53,350 nucleotides of DNA from an uncultured Pelagibacteraceae bacterium. Lineage in GTDB: Bacteria; Pseudomonadota; Alphaproteobacteria; Pelagibacterales; Pelagibacteraceae. Positions 36,510 through 44,234 of this stretch are shown here, piece after piece. The notes beneath the pieces are model-generated. The model was not told the origin of the DNA, made no database searches, and worked only from the letters and a program-made list of their open reading frames with translations. The stretch lies in the NCBI GenBank assembly GCA_902543375.1, contig CACBYE010000007.1, positions 1-53,350 of the forward strand, written 5' to 3'. The first letter of the stretch is position 1, and every line of letters begins with the position of its first letter. A program made the position numbers and the translations under genes.

Positions 36510-37520
36510 TTATTTAACTGCTAAAGCCATTTCCATCAGCTTATCGCCACCTGGAACTTTATCAGCAAATGCTTTGTGTGAAGATTTTTTTGCAATCTCT
36601 ACCCACGCAGCATGGTCTTTTGCATCCATGTATACTAATTTTACACCTGCAGCTTTATAAGCATCTTCAAACTTTTTGTCTAAGTTTTCTACTTGAGCTG
36701 TCATGTATTTCTCAGCTACTTTTCCAGCTTTCATTAAAGCTTTTTGTTGCTTAGAATTTAAAGCATCAAAAGACTTTTTGGACATCAAAATTGGTTCATA
36801 CATAAACCATAAACCAAATTTTCCTGGAGGAGTTGCGCATGAAACTTGTTCGTAAATTTTGTAACTTACGAAACTTCCTGAACTAGTGTTAGCACCTGTT
36901 AATACACCTGTTTGTAAACCTGTGTAAATTTCAGATGATGGCATACTTTGTATACCTGCTCCTGCTGCTTCTAACATTTGGTTAAATGCTTTACCTGCAG
37001 CTCTCATAACTTGACCCTTTGCATCACTAGGATTTTTAATACATTTTGACTTTGAAGCAAAACCACCACCTAACCATGCGTCAGATAAAACTACCACACC
37101 TGCATCGTTAATGATCTTTTTAATCTCAGTCATCATTGGTCCTTTATTAAACCTTAATGCATGATCATGATTTTTAACTGTACCTGGCATTAGAGTAGCA
37201 TCAAACTCTGGATGGAACTTAGATGCATAAGCTAATGGAAAAGCAGAAATATCCAGTTGACCAGTCGTCATTGGCTTCCACTGTTCTTTAGGTTTGTATA
37301 ATGATTTAGCTGGGTAAATTCTTATGTCTACTCCAACATTTGCTTTTTTTACCTCGTCAGCAATGATTTGAACCATTTCATGACGCGGGTCGAAAGATCC
37401 ATCAGCTCTTGGTGTTCCAGGCCACTGGTGACTTGCTTTTAGCGTAACCGCATAAGCAGAACCAATAGTTGTAAAAACAAAAACTAATGAAGTTAAATAT
37501 AAAGATATTTTTTTTAACAT
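36510..37520 (-). CDS. dctP: TRAP transporter periplasmic binding protein DctP
   Basis: Captures a carboxylate-type solute in the periplasm. 336 residues from ATG 37520, chosen because it gives a clean Sec signal peptide (LysLys, hydrophobic core, cleavage after SAYA at about residue 24) and has AGGGA upstream; the open frame 21 codons further up is not signal-like. Features of DctP proteins: a conserved arginine in GQVMRAAGKAFNQML that usually clamps the ligand carboxylate, and MPSSEIYTGLQTGVLTGANT. No specific ligand can be read off. A CoA-transferase gene diverges from it. Confidence 0.92.
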   Translation of the reverse strand: MLKKISLYLTSLVFVFTTIGSAYAVTLKASHQWPGTPRADGSFDPRHEMVQIIADEVKKANVGVDIRIYPAKSLYKPKEQWKPMTTGQLDISAFPLAYASKFHPEFDATLMPGTVKNHDHALRFNKGPMMTEIKKIINDAGVVVLSDAWLGGGFASKSKCIKNPSDAKGQVMRAAGKAFNQMLEAAGAGIQSMPSSEIYTGLQTGVLTGANTSSGSFVSYKIYEQVSCATPPGKFGLWFMYEPILMSKKSFDALNSKQQKALMKAGKVAEKYMTAQVENLDKKFEDAYKAAGVKLVYMDAKDHAAWVEIAKKSSHKAFADKVPGGDKLMEMALAVK

Positions 37521-37554
37521 TATTTTTCCCTCTATTGTTATTTTTAATAATTCA

Positions 37555-37583
37555 ATTAAAGTGAACTTATTAATAAGAGTCAA
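37555..37583 (-). promoter_or_regulatory. Sigma70-type promoter of dctP
   Basis: On the reverse strand TTGACT (37583-37578) and TTTAAT (37560-37555) are 17 bases apart, about 35 bases upstream of the dctP start. The predicted leader is about 28 bases and contains AGAGGG near the start codon. Confidence 0.55.
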
Positions 37584-37615
37584 GTCGTCAAAAACTCAGA
37601 ATAGTTAAAAATTAT

Positions 37616-38758
37616 ATGAATGGACCTTTAAAAAACCTACTAGTTGTTGATTTAACAAGAGTGTTAGTTGGTCCCTACTGTACTATGATTTTATCAGATC
37701 TTGGCGCGAGAGTAATTAAAATTGAAGCTCCAGAAATTGGTGATGATTCCCGTAAATTTGGACCATTCATTGAAGAATATTCAGCTTATTTCATGTCCCT
37801 CAATAGAGGTAAAGAAAGTATTGCTCTTAACTTAAAAAATGCGGAAGATAAAAAAATTTTTGATAAAATTTTATCTAAAGCAGATATATTAGTCGAAAAT
37901 TTTAAACCAGGCACTTTAGAAAAATGGGGATACGGTTGGAAAGATGTAAATAAAAATTATCCAAAATTAATTTATGCATCTGCATCTGGTTTTGGACAAA
38001 CTGGACCTCTTAAAGAATTACCAGCTTACGATATGGTGGTACAAGGTATGGGTGGTTTAATGAGTGTAACTGGTCAACCAAACTCAGGACCAACAAGAGT
38101 TGGAACATCAATAGGAGACATAACAGCTGGTTTATTTACTGCAATTGGAATAAATGCGGCTCTTTATGATAGACAAAAGACCGGCAAGGGAATGTACATA
38201 GATGTTTCAATGCTTGATTGTCAAATAGCAATTTTGGAAAATGCAATTGCTCGTTACTTAGCAAAAAATGAAATACCCAAACCTATGGGTTCCCGTCATC
38301 CATCAATCGCACCATTTGAGGCTTTTAAAACTAAAGATAGTTACATTATCATAGCTGCTGGAAACGATAAATTATTTGAAAAACTTTGCGAACTTTTAGC
38401 AATGCCTGAAATAAGCAAAGATCCTAAATTTTTTGATAATTCATCTAGAGCTGTAAATATGGATGAACTTAAAACTATTCTTGAAAACAAATTGTCATCT
38501 AGAACTACTTCAGAATGGGTCAAAGATATGGAAAAAGAGAAAATTCCATGTGGTCCAATATTTAATATAAAAGAAGCTGTTGAAAATCCTCAAGTTGAGG
38601 CAAGAAACATGATCGTTAAAGCCTTTCACAAAAAAATTGGAGATTTTAAATTAGCTGGGAATCCAATTAAGATGTCTTCTTATAAAGATGAAGAAACTAG
38701 AGGAGATATCCCTGATCTAGATGAACATAGGGAAAAAATTTTAAAGGAATTTTCTTGA
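37616..38758 (+). CDS. CaiB/BaiF family (class III) CoA-transferase
   Basis: Transfers CoA between acyl-CoA and a carboxylic acid. 380 residues: N-terminal LLVVDLTRVLVGPYCTMILSDLGARVIKIE is the CaiB start, VENFKPGTLEKWGYG and ASGFGQTGP are conserved, YDMVVQGMGGLMSVTG follows, and the catalytic aspartate is expected in VSMLDCQ near residue 203. It diverges from dctP over a 95-base region, suggesting that the acid imported by the TRAP system could be activated here; that link is inferred. Stop codon directly abuts the converging rpoZ stop. Confidence 0.88.
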   Translation: MNGPLKNLLVVDLTRVLVGPYCTMILSDLGARVIKIEAPEIGDDSRKFGPFIEEYSAYFMSLNRGKESIALNLKNAEDKKIFDKILSKADILVENFKPGTLEKWGYGWKDVNKNYPKLIYASASGFGQTGPLKELPAYDMVVQGMGGLMSVTGQPNSGPTRVGTSIGDITAGLFTAIGINAALYDRQKTGKGMYIDVSMLDCQIAILENAIARYLAKNEIPKPMGSRHPSIAPFEAFKTKDSYIIIAAGNDKLFEKLCELLAMPEISKDPKFFDNSSRAVNMDELKTILENKLSSRTTSEWVKDMEKEKIPCGPIFNIKEAVENPQVEARNMIVKAFHKKIGDFKLAGNPIKMSSYKDEETRGDIPDLDEHREKILKEFS

Positions 38759-39292
38759 TTATTGATTGTTTTCAGGATCATTCGTCGCTTCTTGTTCTGA
38801 AGCTTGGTTTTCTGTTTCAGTAACTTCGTCTAATGAAACATCTCCTTGATCTCCTGTTTCATCTGGTGCTGATGTATCGATATCTGGCTTAGCTGTTTGA
38901 GATAACTCCGCTAAATCATCATTTGAAACTTGTATTTTTTCAGGTGTTTTTCTTGCCCTTTTAGATGGTAAAATAGGTGCTCCGCTTTTTGAAATTTCAC
39001 CTTTATATAAACTTTCAAAATCATCACCTACATCTTCATCATCCTCTACACCATCATCTATCTGCTCAACGTGTTTTCTTAATTTGTAAACAGCGCTTTC
39101 AGTAAGTTCATTAACTTTTATATTTTCTTCAGCTATTTCTCTAAGAGCGATAACGGTGTTTTTATCATTATCTTTTTCTAAAGTAGGTTCTACGCCTGTA
39201 TTAAGTTGAGTTGCTCTTTCTTTAGCTACCAAAACTAACTCGTAAGGACTGTCTACTTTGTCTATGCAATCTTCTACAGTAACTCGTGCCAT
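38759..39292 (-). CDS. rpoZ: RNA polymerase omega subunit with long acidic C-terminal tail
   Basis: Omega helps beta-prime folding and polymerase assembly. The N-terminal 70 residues are a standard omega: [30 protein letters not shown] and [14 protein letters not shown]. The total of 177 residues is far longer than the usual 70-130. From about residue 70 the tail is rich in Asp, Glu, Ser, Thr and Gln, with an [16 protein letters not shown] cluster and a short basic patch (PSKRARK). It is probably disordered. A possible promoter precedes it. Stop codon directly abuts the CoA-transferase stop. Confidence 0.9.
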   Translation of the reverse strand: MARVTVEDCIDKVDSPYELVLVAKERATQLNTGVEPTLEKDNDKNTVIALREIAEENIKVNELTESAVYKLRKHVEQIDDGVEDDEDVGDDFESLYKGEISKSGAPILPSKRARKTPEKIQVSNDDLAELSQTAKPDIDTSAPDETGDQGDVSLDEVTETENQASEQEATNDPENNQ

Positions 39293-39300
39293 GCGAAGTA

Positions 39301-39327
39301 TCTATACAGTGAGGTTTGAAAAATCAA
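39301..39327 (-). promoter_or_regulatory. Possible promoter of rpoZ
   Basis: On the reverse strand TTGATT (39327-39322) and TATAGA (39306-39301) are separated by 15 bases, with TG directly before the -10 box. The start codon is eight bases further, again giving a nearly leaderless transcript like rpsD. Spacing is short, so confidence is low. Confidence 0.35.
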
Positions 39328-39335
39328 GGAGAATT

Positions 39336-40541
39336 TTATAAATACTCTGGATTTAGCTTATTTTTAACAAACAATAAAAAAACTGCTGATAAGGCAATAT
39401 AAATAAAAGATATTAAGGCTATTTGTTCAATTGAAAATCCAACATCTATTAATAAGCCAAATAATGCAGTACCAAAAGCAGTAGAAAAAACCATTAAAGC
39501 TGTAGTTAAAGCTTTAATTGAGCCAATATATCTTACACCATAAATTTCTGCCCAGGTTGAGGAGCCTAAAACGTTTGCAAGTCCATTAGAAATACCAATT
39601 AGACCTAAAAATATAAAAGCAGAAAACGAAATATCAAAATACATTAGAACTACCGTAGAGATTAATAATGGAATATTCATAAAAATAAGTAATTTTCTAC
39701 TCGTAAATCTATCAATTAAAAATCCTGCAATTAATAGAGTTAATACTGATAAAATTGAGTAAACCATAAAAGATTGGGCAATTACATAAGTGCCCCACCC
39801 TTTAGACTCTGAAATAAAAGATTGATAAACAAAAACGCCAGTTGCAATCCATGGCATCGCTAACATATTCAGACAAACTATATAAAATCTGTAATCCTTT
39901 AGAACATCTATTCTTTTCCATTGTTTTATTTTTTCGTTAAATTCTTTTTGGTTGGTCTTCTCTCTAGAATCAAAATCTAAGTTTTTAACTAAAGTAAAAG
40001 AGGTTATTGGAAGAAATATCAAAACTAATACTGAAATATATATCCATAAATTTTGCCAAGAAGTTACAGTTAATAAATATACAATTAAAACTGGTAGTAT
40101 AAATTCAGCAGTAGAAAGACCAAACCAACTTGTGCTTAAAGCTTTACCTCTAGATTTTGTGAAATATCTGGAGATTGTTGTTGTTGCAGTATGGGACATC
40201 ATACCTTGACCTGAAAATCTCATTAAAAAAATTGCAATAAATAAAAAGGTTATTGAAGAAATTTTTGAAAAGAAAAAACATGAGAAGGAGAGAAGTATTG
40301 TTACAAAAAAGGCAAATTTATATATATTGATATCATCTATTTTTTTTCCAACCCAAATTAATAAAAAGCTGCTCAATAATGTTGCAGATGCATAAATTGT
40401 TCCAAATTGTCCCTGAGTAATAGATAATGCTTCTCGTATGCTAGAATTAAAAAGACCAAGAAAAAAACTCTGTCCAAAACTAGAAAAAAATGTAAATATA
40501 AAACCAAATACGATTACTTTTAAACTTAAACTTTTAAACAT
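39336..40541 (-). CDS. Major facilitator superfamily transporter
   Basis: A 401-residue membrane protein with about twelve hydrophobic segments in two six-helix halves. WVGKKIDDINIYK is the loop 2-3 position of the MFS motif, and FLIDRFTSRKLLIFMNIPLL the equivalent in the second half. SGQGMMSHTATTTISRYFTKSRGKALS matches the YnfM/NarK-like MFS_1 pattern seen in putative carboxylate or oxalate/formate-like carriers. Substrate unknown. Its start is 11 bases from that of the divergent dehydrogenase gene. Confidence 0.85.
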   Translation of the reverse strand: MFKSLSLKVIVFGFIFTFFSSFGQSFFLGLFNSSIREALSITQGQFGTIYASATLLSSFLLIWVGKKIDDINIYKFAFFVTILLSFSCFFFSKISSITFLFIAIFLMRFSGQGMMSHTATTTISRYFTKSRGKALSTSWFGLSTAEFILPVLIVYLLTVTSWQNLWIYISVLVLIFLPITSFTLVKNLDFDSREKTNQKEFNEKIKQWKRIDVLKDYRFYIVCLNMLAMPWIATGVFVYQSFISESKGWGTYVIAQSFMVYSILSVLTLLIAGFLIDRFTSRKLLIFMNIPLLISTVVLMYFDISFSAFIFLGLIGISNGLANVLGSSTWAEIYGVRYIGSIKALTTALMVFSTAFGTALFGLLIDVGFSIEQIALISFIYIALSAVFLLFVKNKLNPEYL

Positions 40542-40552
40542 ATTAAAAAATT

Positions 40553-41422
40553 ATGAGTTGTAATGTTGCTTTCATAGGTCTTGGTGTCATGGGTTATCCG
40601 ATGGCTGGTTATATATCAAAAGGTGGACATAATGTAACTGTTTTTAACAGAACAAAATCCAAAGCTGAAAAATGGATTAACGAATTTAAAGGTAAAATAG
40701 CTGATACGCCAGCCGAAGCTGCAAAAGATGCTGAATACATTTTTACATGTGTAGGAAACGACAATGATTTAAGAGAGGTTACTTTTGGAGACAACGGTGC
40801 ATTTAAAACAATTAAAAAAGATGCAGTTTATATTGATAACACAACTGCCTCTGCAACAATTGCAAGAGAGATACATGCTTATGCAAAAAAAAATGGATTT
40901 GGTGCATTAGACGCACCAGTATCAGGAGGACAAGCTGGTGCAGAGAATGGTGCGTTAACAGTTATGATCGGTGGTGATCAAGCTGACTTTGATAAAGCAA
41001 AAGATAAAATTGATTGTTACAGTAAAAAAATGAAATTACTTGGTGGTCCTGGGAATGGACAGCTTGCAAAGATGGTTAATCAAATTTGCATTGCAGGTTT
41101 GGTACAAGGTTTATCTGAAGCTATTAATTTTGGAATGAAAGCTGGATTAAATATGGAGGATGTAATTGAAGTTATTTCAAAAGGTGCAGCACAATCTTGG
41201 CAGATGGAAAATAGATATAAAACAATGATTGATGACAAATTTGATTTTGGTTTTGCAGTTGATTGGATGAGAAAAGATTTAAAAATTGCAATGGATGAAG
41301 CTAAAAATAATGGCTCATTGTTGCCTGTAACTGAATTAGTTGATAAATATTATGGAGAAGTACAAGGAATGGGTGGTAATCGTTGGGATACTTCAAGCTT
41401 AATAAAAAGATTTAGAAAGTAA
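40553..41422 (+). CDS. 3-hydroxyisobutyrate dehydrogenase-type beta-hydroxyacid dehydrogenase
   Basis: NAD(P)-dependent oxidation of a 3-hydroxyacid. 289 residues: Rossmann motif FIGLGVMGYPMAGYI at about 6-20, a following NRTKSKAE favouring NADP, substrate motif DAPVSGGQAGAENG near 122-135, and the catalytic lysine in GNGQLAKMVNQI near 175. The C-terminal domain is the all-helical dimer domain. Candidate substrates include 3-hydroxyisobutyrate, tartronate semialdehyde and succinic semialdehyde (GHB type); sequence alone does not choose. Followed three bases later by the PNPOx-like gene. Confidence 0.85.
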   Translation: MSCNVAFIGLGVMGYPMAGYISKGGHNVTVFNRTKSKAEKWINEFKGKIADTPAEAAKDAEYIFTCVGNDNDLREVTFGDNGAFKTIKKDAVYIDNTTASATIAREIHAYAKKNGFGALDAPVSGGQAGAENGALTVMIGGDQADFDKAKDKIDCYSKKMKLLGGPGNGQLAKMVNQICIAGLVQGLSEAINFGMKAGLNMEDVIEVISKGAAQSWQMENRYKTMIDDKFDFGFAVDWMRKDLKIAMDEAKNNGSLLPVTELVDKYYGEVQGMGGNRWDTSSLIKRFRK

Positions 41423-41425
41423 AGT

Positions 41426-42025
41426 ATGCAGCCAGCGTACTATGAAGATTTAGAGGAAATTCAAAACAAATATTGGTCTATGTTGGATGATGCTGTAACA
41501 AACAGAAGTTCACCATTTAGAATTCCAGTTTTTATTTGCGCTCATCAAAATGAAGTTGATGGTAGAATAGTTGTCTTACGTAAATCAGACAGAGAAAGTA
41601 ATCTCTTACAGTTTCATACTGATTTAAGATCTCCAAAAGTGGATATACTTAAAAATAATAAAAATGCCTCTTTAGTTTTCTATGATAAAGAAGAAAAGAT
41701 ACAACTAAGGGTTAAAGTAAAGTGTGAGGTTAATAATCAAAATTCTATAACTGAGGAGTCTTGGAAAAAAACTCAACATATAAGTAGACGCTGCTATTTA
41801 ACCGATAGTCCTCCAGGAACCAAATCAAACAATCCAACATCGGGAATGATATCTAAATTAGAAGATTTTGATTATACTATGGAACAAAGTGAAGAAGGTT
41901 ATAAAAACTTTACTGTGATTAAATGTAATATTAAATCTATTGAATGGCTATACCTTGCTGCTAAAGGACATCGAAGAGCTAAGTTTGATTTAGAAACAAA
42001 TAATAATGATTGGTTAGTTCCCTAA
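41426..42025 (+). CDS. Pyridoxamine 5'-phosphate oxidase-family flavoprotein
   Basis: A 199-residue protein of the FMN-binding split barrel. GRIVVLRKSDRESNLLQFHTDLRSPKVDIL resembles the phosphate/FMN-binding part of PdxH, and FDYTMEQSEEGYKNFTVIKCNIKSIEWLYLAAKGHRRAKF is the C-terminal part with the WLYL..GHRRA motif. It lacks the exact C-terminal RLSP of true PdxH, so an oxidase other than vitamin B6 synthesis, as in Alr4036-type proteins, is possible. Its TAA stop shares a base with the ATG of the next gene. Confidence 0.78.
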   Translation: MQPAYYEDLEEIQNKYWSMLDDAVTNRSSPFRIPVFICAHQNEVDGRIVVLRKSDRESNLLQFHTDLRSPKVDILKNNKNASLVFYDKEEKIQLRVKVKCEVNNQNSITEESWKKTQHISRRCYLTDSPPGTKSNNPTSGMISKLEDFDYTMEQSEEGYKNFTVIKCNIKSIEWLYLAAKGHRRAKFDLETNNNDWLVP

Positions 42026-42699
42026 TGAGAAAAATAATCGGTAACCCAGATAAAGTAAATGAAGATCTAATTTCATTTATAAAAAGAATAAAAATGAACA
42101 ATTATTATATCAAAAATCAAAAAGATTTTAGAGATAAGATATTAAAAGAAATTGAAACTAAAGATAAAGTTTTAGACATTGGAATGGCTATGAGAGATAA
42201 ACACGAAAAAATAAAATCTGATTTGCTTGAAACTTTAGATGTAAATGATTTTGGAGACTACCCAGATATTGTTTGTGATGTTTGTTCGGACATTAATGGT
42301 TTAGAAAATAGATATGATAAAATCATTTGTCTAGCTATTCTTGAACACGTTTATGATCCATTTAAAGCAGTGGAAAATTTAAAAAAGATGCTTTCAAAAA
42401 ATGGAGTTATTTATGGCTATGTGCCATATATGTATTATTATCATGCTCCTAAAAGTTTAAAATTCCAAGATTATTTTAGATTTTCAAGAGATGCTTTAGC
42501 TTATTTATTTAAAGATTTCAAATCTGTAGAACTATTTCCTATAAGAGGTAGAATTTCTACACCACTAAATATTTTATTTGCAGGAAGGTGGAAACGTTAT
42601 ATTGAAAAAACTAAAATAAATTTAATGCTTGATATGTTTGTAAGTGATGAAAAAAATTCCATACAATGTAGTGGTTACAATTTTATTGTAAAAAAATAA
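42025..42699 (+). CDS. SAM methyltransferase-like protein with atypical motif I
   Basis: 224 residues from ATG 42025, which overlaps the previous stop; the in-frame TTG at 42010 is less likely. The segment KVLDIGMAMRDKH is in the position of motif I but lacks the usual G-x-G, while IICLAILEHVYDPFKAVENLKKMLSKNGVIYGYVP is a clear Methyltransf_11 post-I region (LEHV, then a strand after NG). The C-terminal part FQDYFRFSRDALAYLF is also common in this group. Substrate unknown. Converges on the tautomerase gene with one base between stops. Confidence 0.65.
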   Translation: MRKIIGNPDKVNEDLISFIKRIKMNNYYIKNQKDFRDKILKEIETKDKVLDIGMAMRDKHEKIKSDLLETLDVNDFGDYPDIVCDVCSDINGLENRYDKIICLAILEHVYDPFKAVENLKKMLSKNGVIYGYVPYMYYYHAPKSLKFQDYFRFSRDALAYLFKDFKSVELFPIRGRISTPLNILFAGRWKRYIEKTKINLMLDMFVSDEKNSIQCSGYNFIVKK

Positions 42700-42700
42700 A

Positions 42701-43141
42701 TTAATTTTCTATAGCAGCTAATTTTTTCTTTAATTTTATAGGTAAATTTGCAAACCACTGTTTCTCTTTGCCTGATTCTGGTAAGACAGCCCCATATTCA
42801 ATCATTTGGGATGGGGGAAGATCATTAATATAAACCCATACTTGGGTTTCATTTAATTTGGAATTTTTTACTAATACATGTTTTAAATCTGAAATTAATT
42901 TGTCTTTGACCTCTTTTGATCGACCTGCTCTAATTTGGCCAAGTAAAAATAAAGATGGCTCCTTCACTTTTTTTCCACCCATAAAATGATTATTTTTTTT
43001 TGTTTTATTGAATATTACTTGAGCAAAATAAGTATTTGCTCCAGTTACTACATTATGAACTTTAGTAATTCCTTCGGCTAATTTTTTTTGTTGTTTAGAG
43101 GAAATATTAAAGTTTGAGTTTGTTACTGTATAAGTCGGCAT
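42701..43141 (-). CDS. Tautomerase superfamily protein, cis-3-chloroacrylate dehalogenase (cis-CaaD/Cg10062) type
   Basis: After removal of Met the protein is 145 residues starting with Pro1. Known catalytic residues of cis-CaaD (Pro1, His28, Arg70, Arg73, Tyr103, Glu114) all fall at the identical positions here: PTYTV, KVHN, QIRAGRS, WVYI, QMIEYG. Length also fits this family (about 145-150) and not the 62-residue 4-oxalocrotonate tautomerases. Some relatives such as Cg10062 keep all six residues but hydrate or decarboxylate acetylenic acids and dehalogenate poorly, so the natural substrate is open. It follows the gamma carbonic anhydrase gene by five bases on the same strand. Confidence 0.82.
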   Translation of the reverse strand: MPTYTVTNSNFNISSKQQKKLAEGITKVHNVVTGANTYFAQVIFNKTKKNNHFMGGKKVKEPSLFLLGQIRAGRSKEVKDKLISDLKHVLVKNSKLNETQVWVYINDLPPSQMIEYGAVLPESGKEKQWFANLPIKLKKKLAAIEN

Positions 43142-43146
43142 TATAT

Positions 43147-43659
43147 TTAAAATATAGATTTAGAATATCTTTTCCAGTTATCTTGATAATGTTTTGTGTT
43201 TTCAATAATTGCTTTTTTTTCGTCCTCAGTAATTTCTCTTACAACTTTTCCAGGTGACCCAATAACTAAGGAGTTGTCTGGAATTTCTTTGTTTTCTGTG
43301 ATTAATGCTTTTGCTCCTATAAGGCAGTTTTTTCCAATCTTGGCATTGTTTAAAATTACTGCTCCAATACCAATTAAACTATTGTCCCCTATCGTACAGC
43401 CATGAAGCATGACCATATGTCCAACAGTAACATTCTTTCCAACTTTTAATGGATAACCAGGATCTGTATGTAAAACACTTCCATCTTGAATATTGGAGCC
43501 TTCACCAATATGAATATTTTCTAAATCGCCTCTTAAGGTTGCATTAAACCAAATACTAGAATTTTTTTCTAAGGTAACATCACCTATAATAGTTGCATTA
43601 GGTGCTACCCAATTTTCGCCAGAGTTTTTTGGTTTTTTATCTTTTAAATCGTAAAACAT
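43147..43659 (-). CDS. Gamma carbonic anhydrase family protein (left-handed beta-helix)
   Basis: 170 residues of hexapeptide repeats (about 20-140). Potential zinc ligands are His64 (LHTD), His81 and His86 (GHMVMLHGC), with the spacing of the Cam/YrdA family; Arg43 and Asp45 (LRGD) and Gln58 also fit. Members include carbonic anhydrases and proteins of unclear activity (YrdA, PaaY, CaiE). Likely co-transcribed with the downstream tautomerase. Start is 20 bases from that of the divergent thioredoxin-like gene. Confidence 0.88.
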   Translation of the reverse strand: MFYDLKDKKPKNSGENWVAPNATIIGDVTLEKNSSIWFNATLRGDLENIHIGEGSNIQDGSVLHTDPGYPLKVGKNVTVGHMVMLHGCTIGDNSLIGIGAVILNNAKIGKNCLIGAKALITENKEIPDNSLVIGSPGKVVREITEDEKKAIIENTKHYQDNWKRYSKSIF

Positions 43660-43679
43660 AATTTATATATTAATACATT

Positions 43680-44234
43680 ATGCCTATACAAACTCCAATA
43701 TGTGATTTTGGTCAAAAAGCTCATGACTTTAAGCTTAAATCGACAGAGGGTAAAATTCTCTCATTAGCAGATGTCAAAGGTGAAAAAGGAACGCTAATTA
43801 TGTTTATCTGCAATCACTGTCCATATGTAAAAGCTATTACAAAAGATATTGTTGAAGATTGTAAAAAATTAAAAAATATTGGTATTAATTCAGTGGCTAT
43901 TTGTGCTAATGATGCTGAAAATTATCCTGAGGACTCATTTGAAAATATGATTGAGTTTTCAAAAAAAAATCAGTTTGGTTTCCCTTATTTGGTTGATGAA
44001 ACACAAGAAATTGCAAAAACTTATGATGCAGTATGTACTCCAGATTTTTTCGGTTACAACAAAGATTTAGAACTTCAATATAGAGGAAGGGTACGAGAAC
44101 TTAAAAAATTAATTCCAGTGAGAAATGGAGATAGTGATCTTTTAAAAGCCATGATGCAAATTGCTGAAACTAATAAAGGACCTGAAAACCAAATTCCTAG
44201 TGCTGGATGTGGTATTAAGTGGAAAACTAATTAA
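43680..44234 (+). CDS. Thioredoxin-fold redoxin (AhpC/TSA-like)
   Basis: A 184-residue single-domain redox protein. LIMFICNHCPYVKAI contains the Cys44-Asn-His-Cys47 active site typical of the thioredoxin family PRX-like1 group, followed by GINSVAICANDAENYPEDSFENM and a VCTPDFFGYN segment with the cis-proline. Expected to be a cytosolic thiol-disulfide or peroxide-handling protein. No signal peptide. Its stop overlaps the next gene's ATG by one base. Confidence 0.85.
   Translation: MPIQTPICDFGQKAHDFKLKSTEGKILSLADVKGEKGTLIMFICNHCPYVKAITKDIVEDCKKLKNIGINSVAICANDAENYPEDSFENMIEFSKKNQFGFPYLVDETQEIAKTYDAVCTPDFFGYNKDLELQYRGRVRELKKLIPVRNGDSDLLKAMMQIAETNKGPENQIPSAGCGIKWKTN

Noticed and set aside
37521..37583. 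N-terminal extension of DctP
   Set aside because: The extra 21 residues precede a complete signal peptide and would overlap the predicted promoter boxes.
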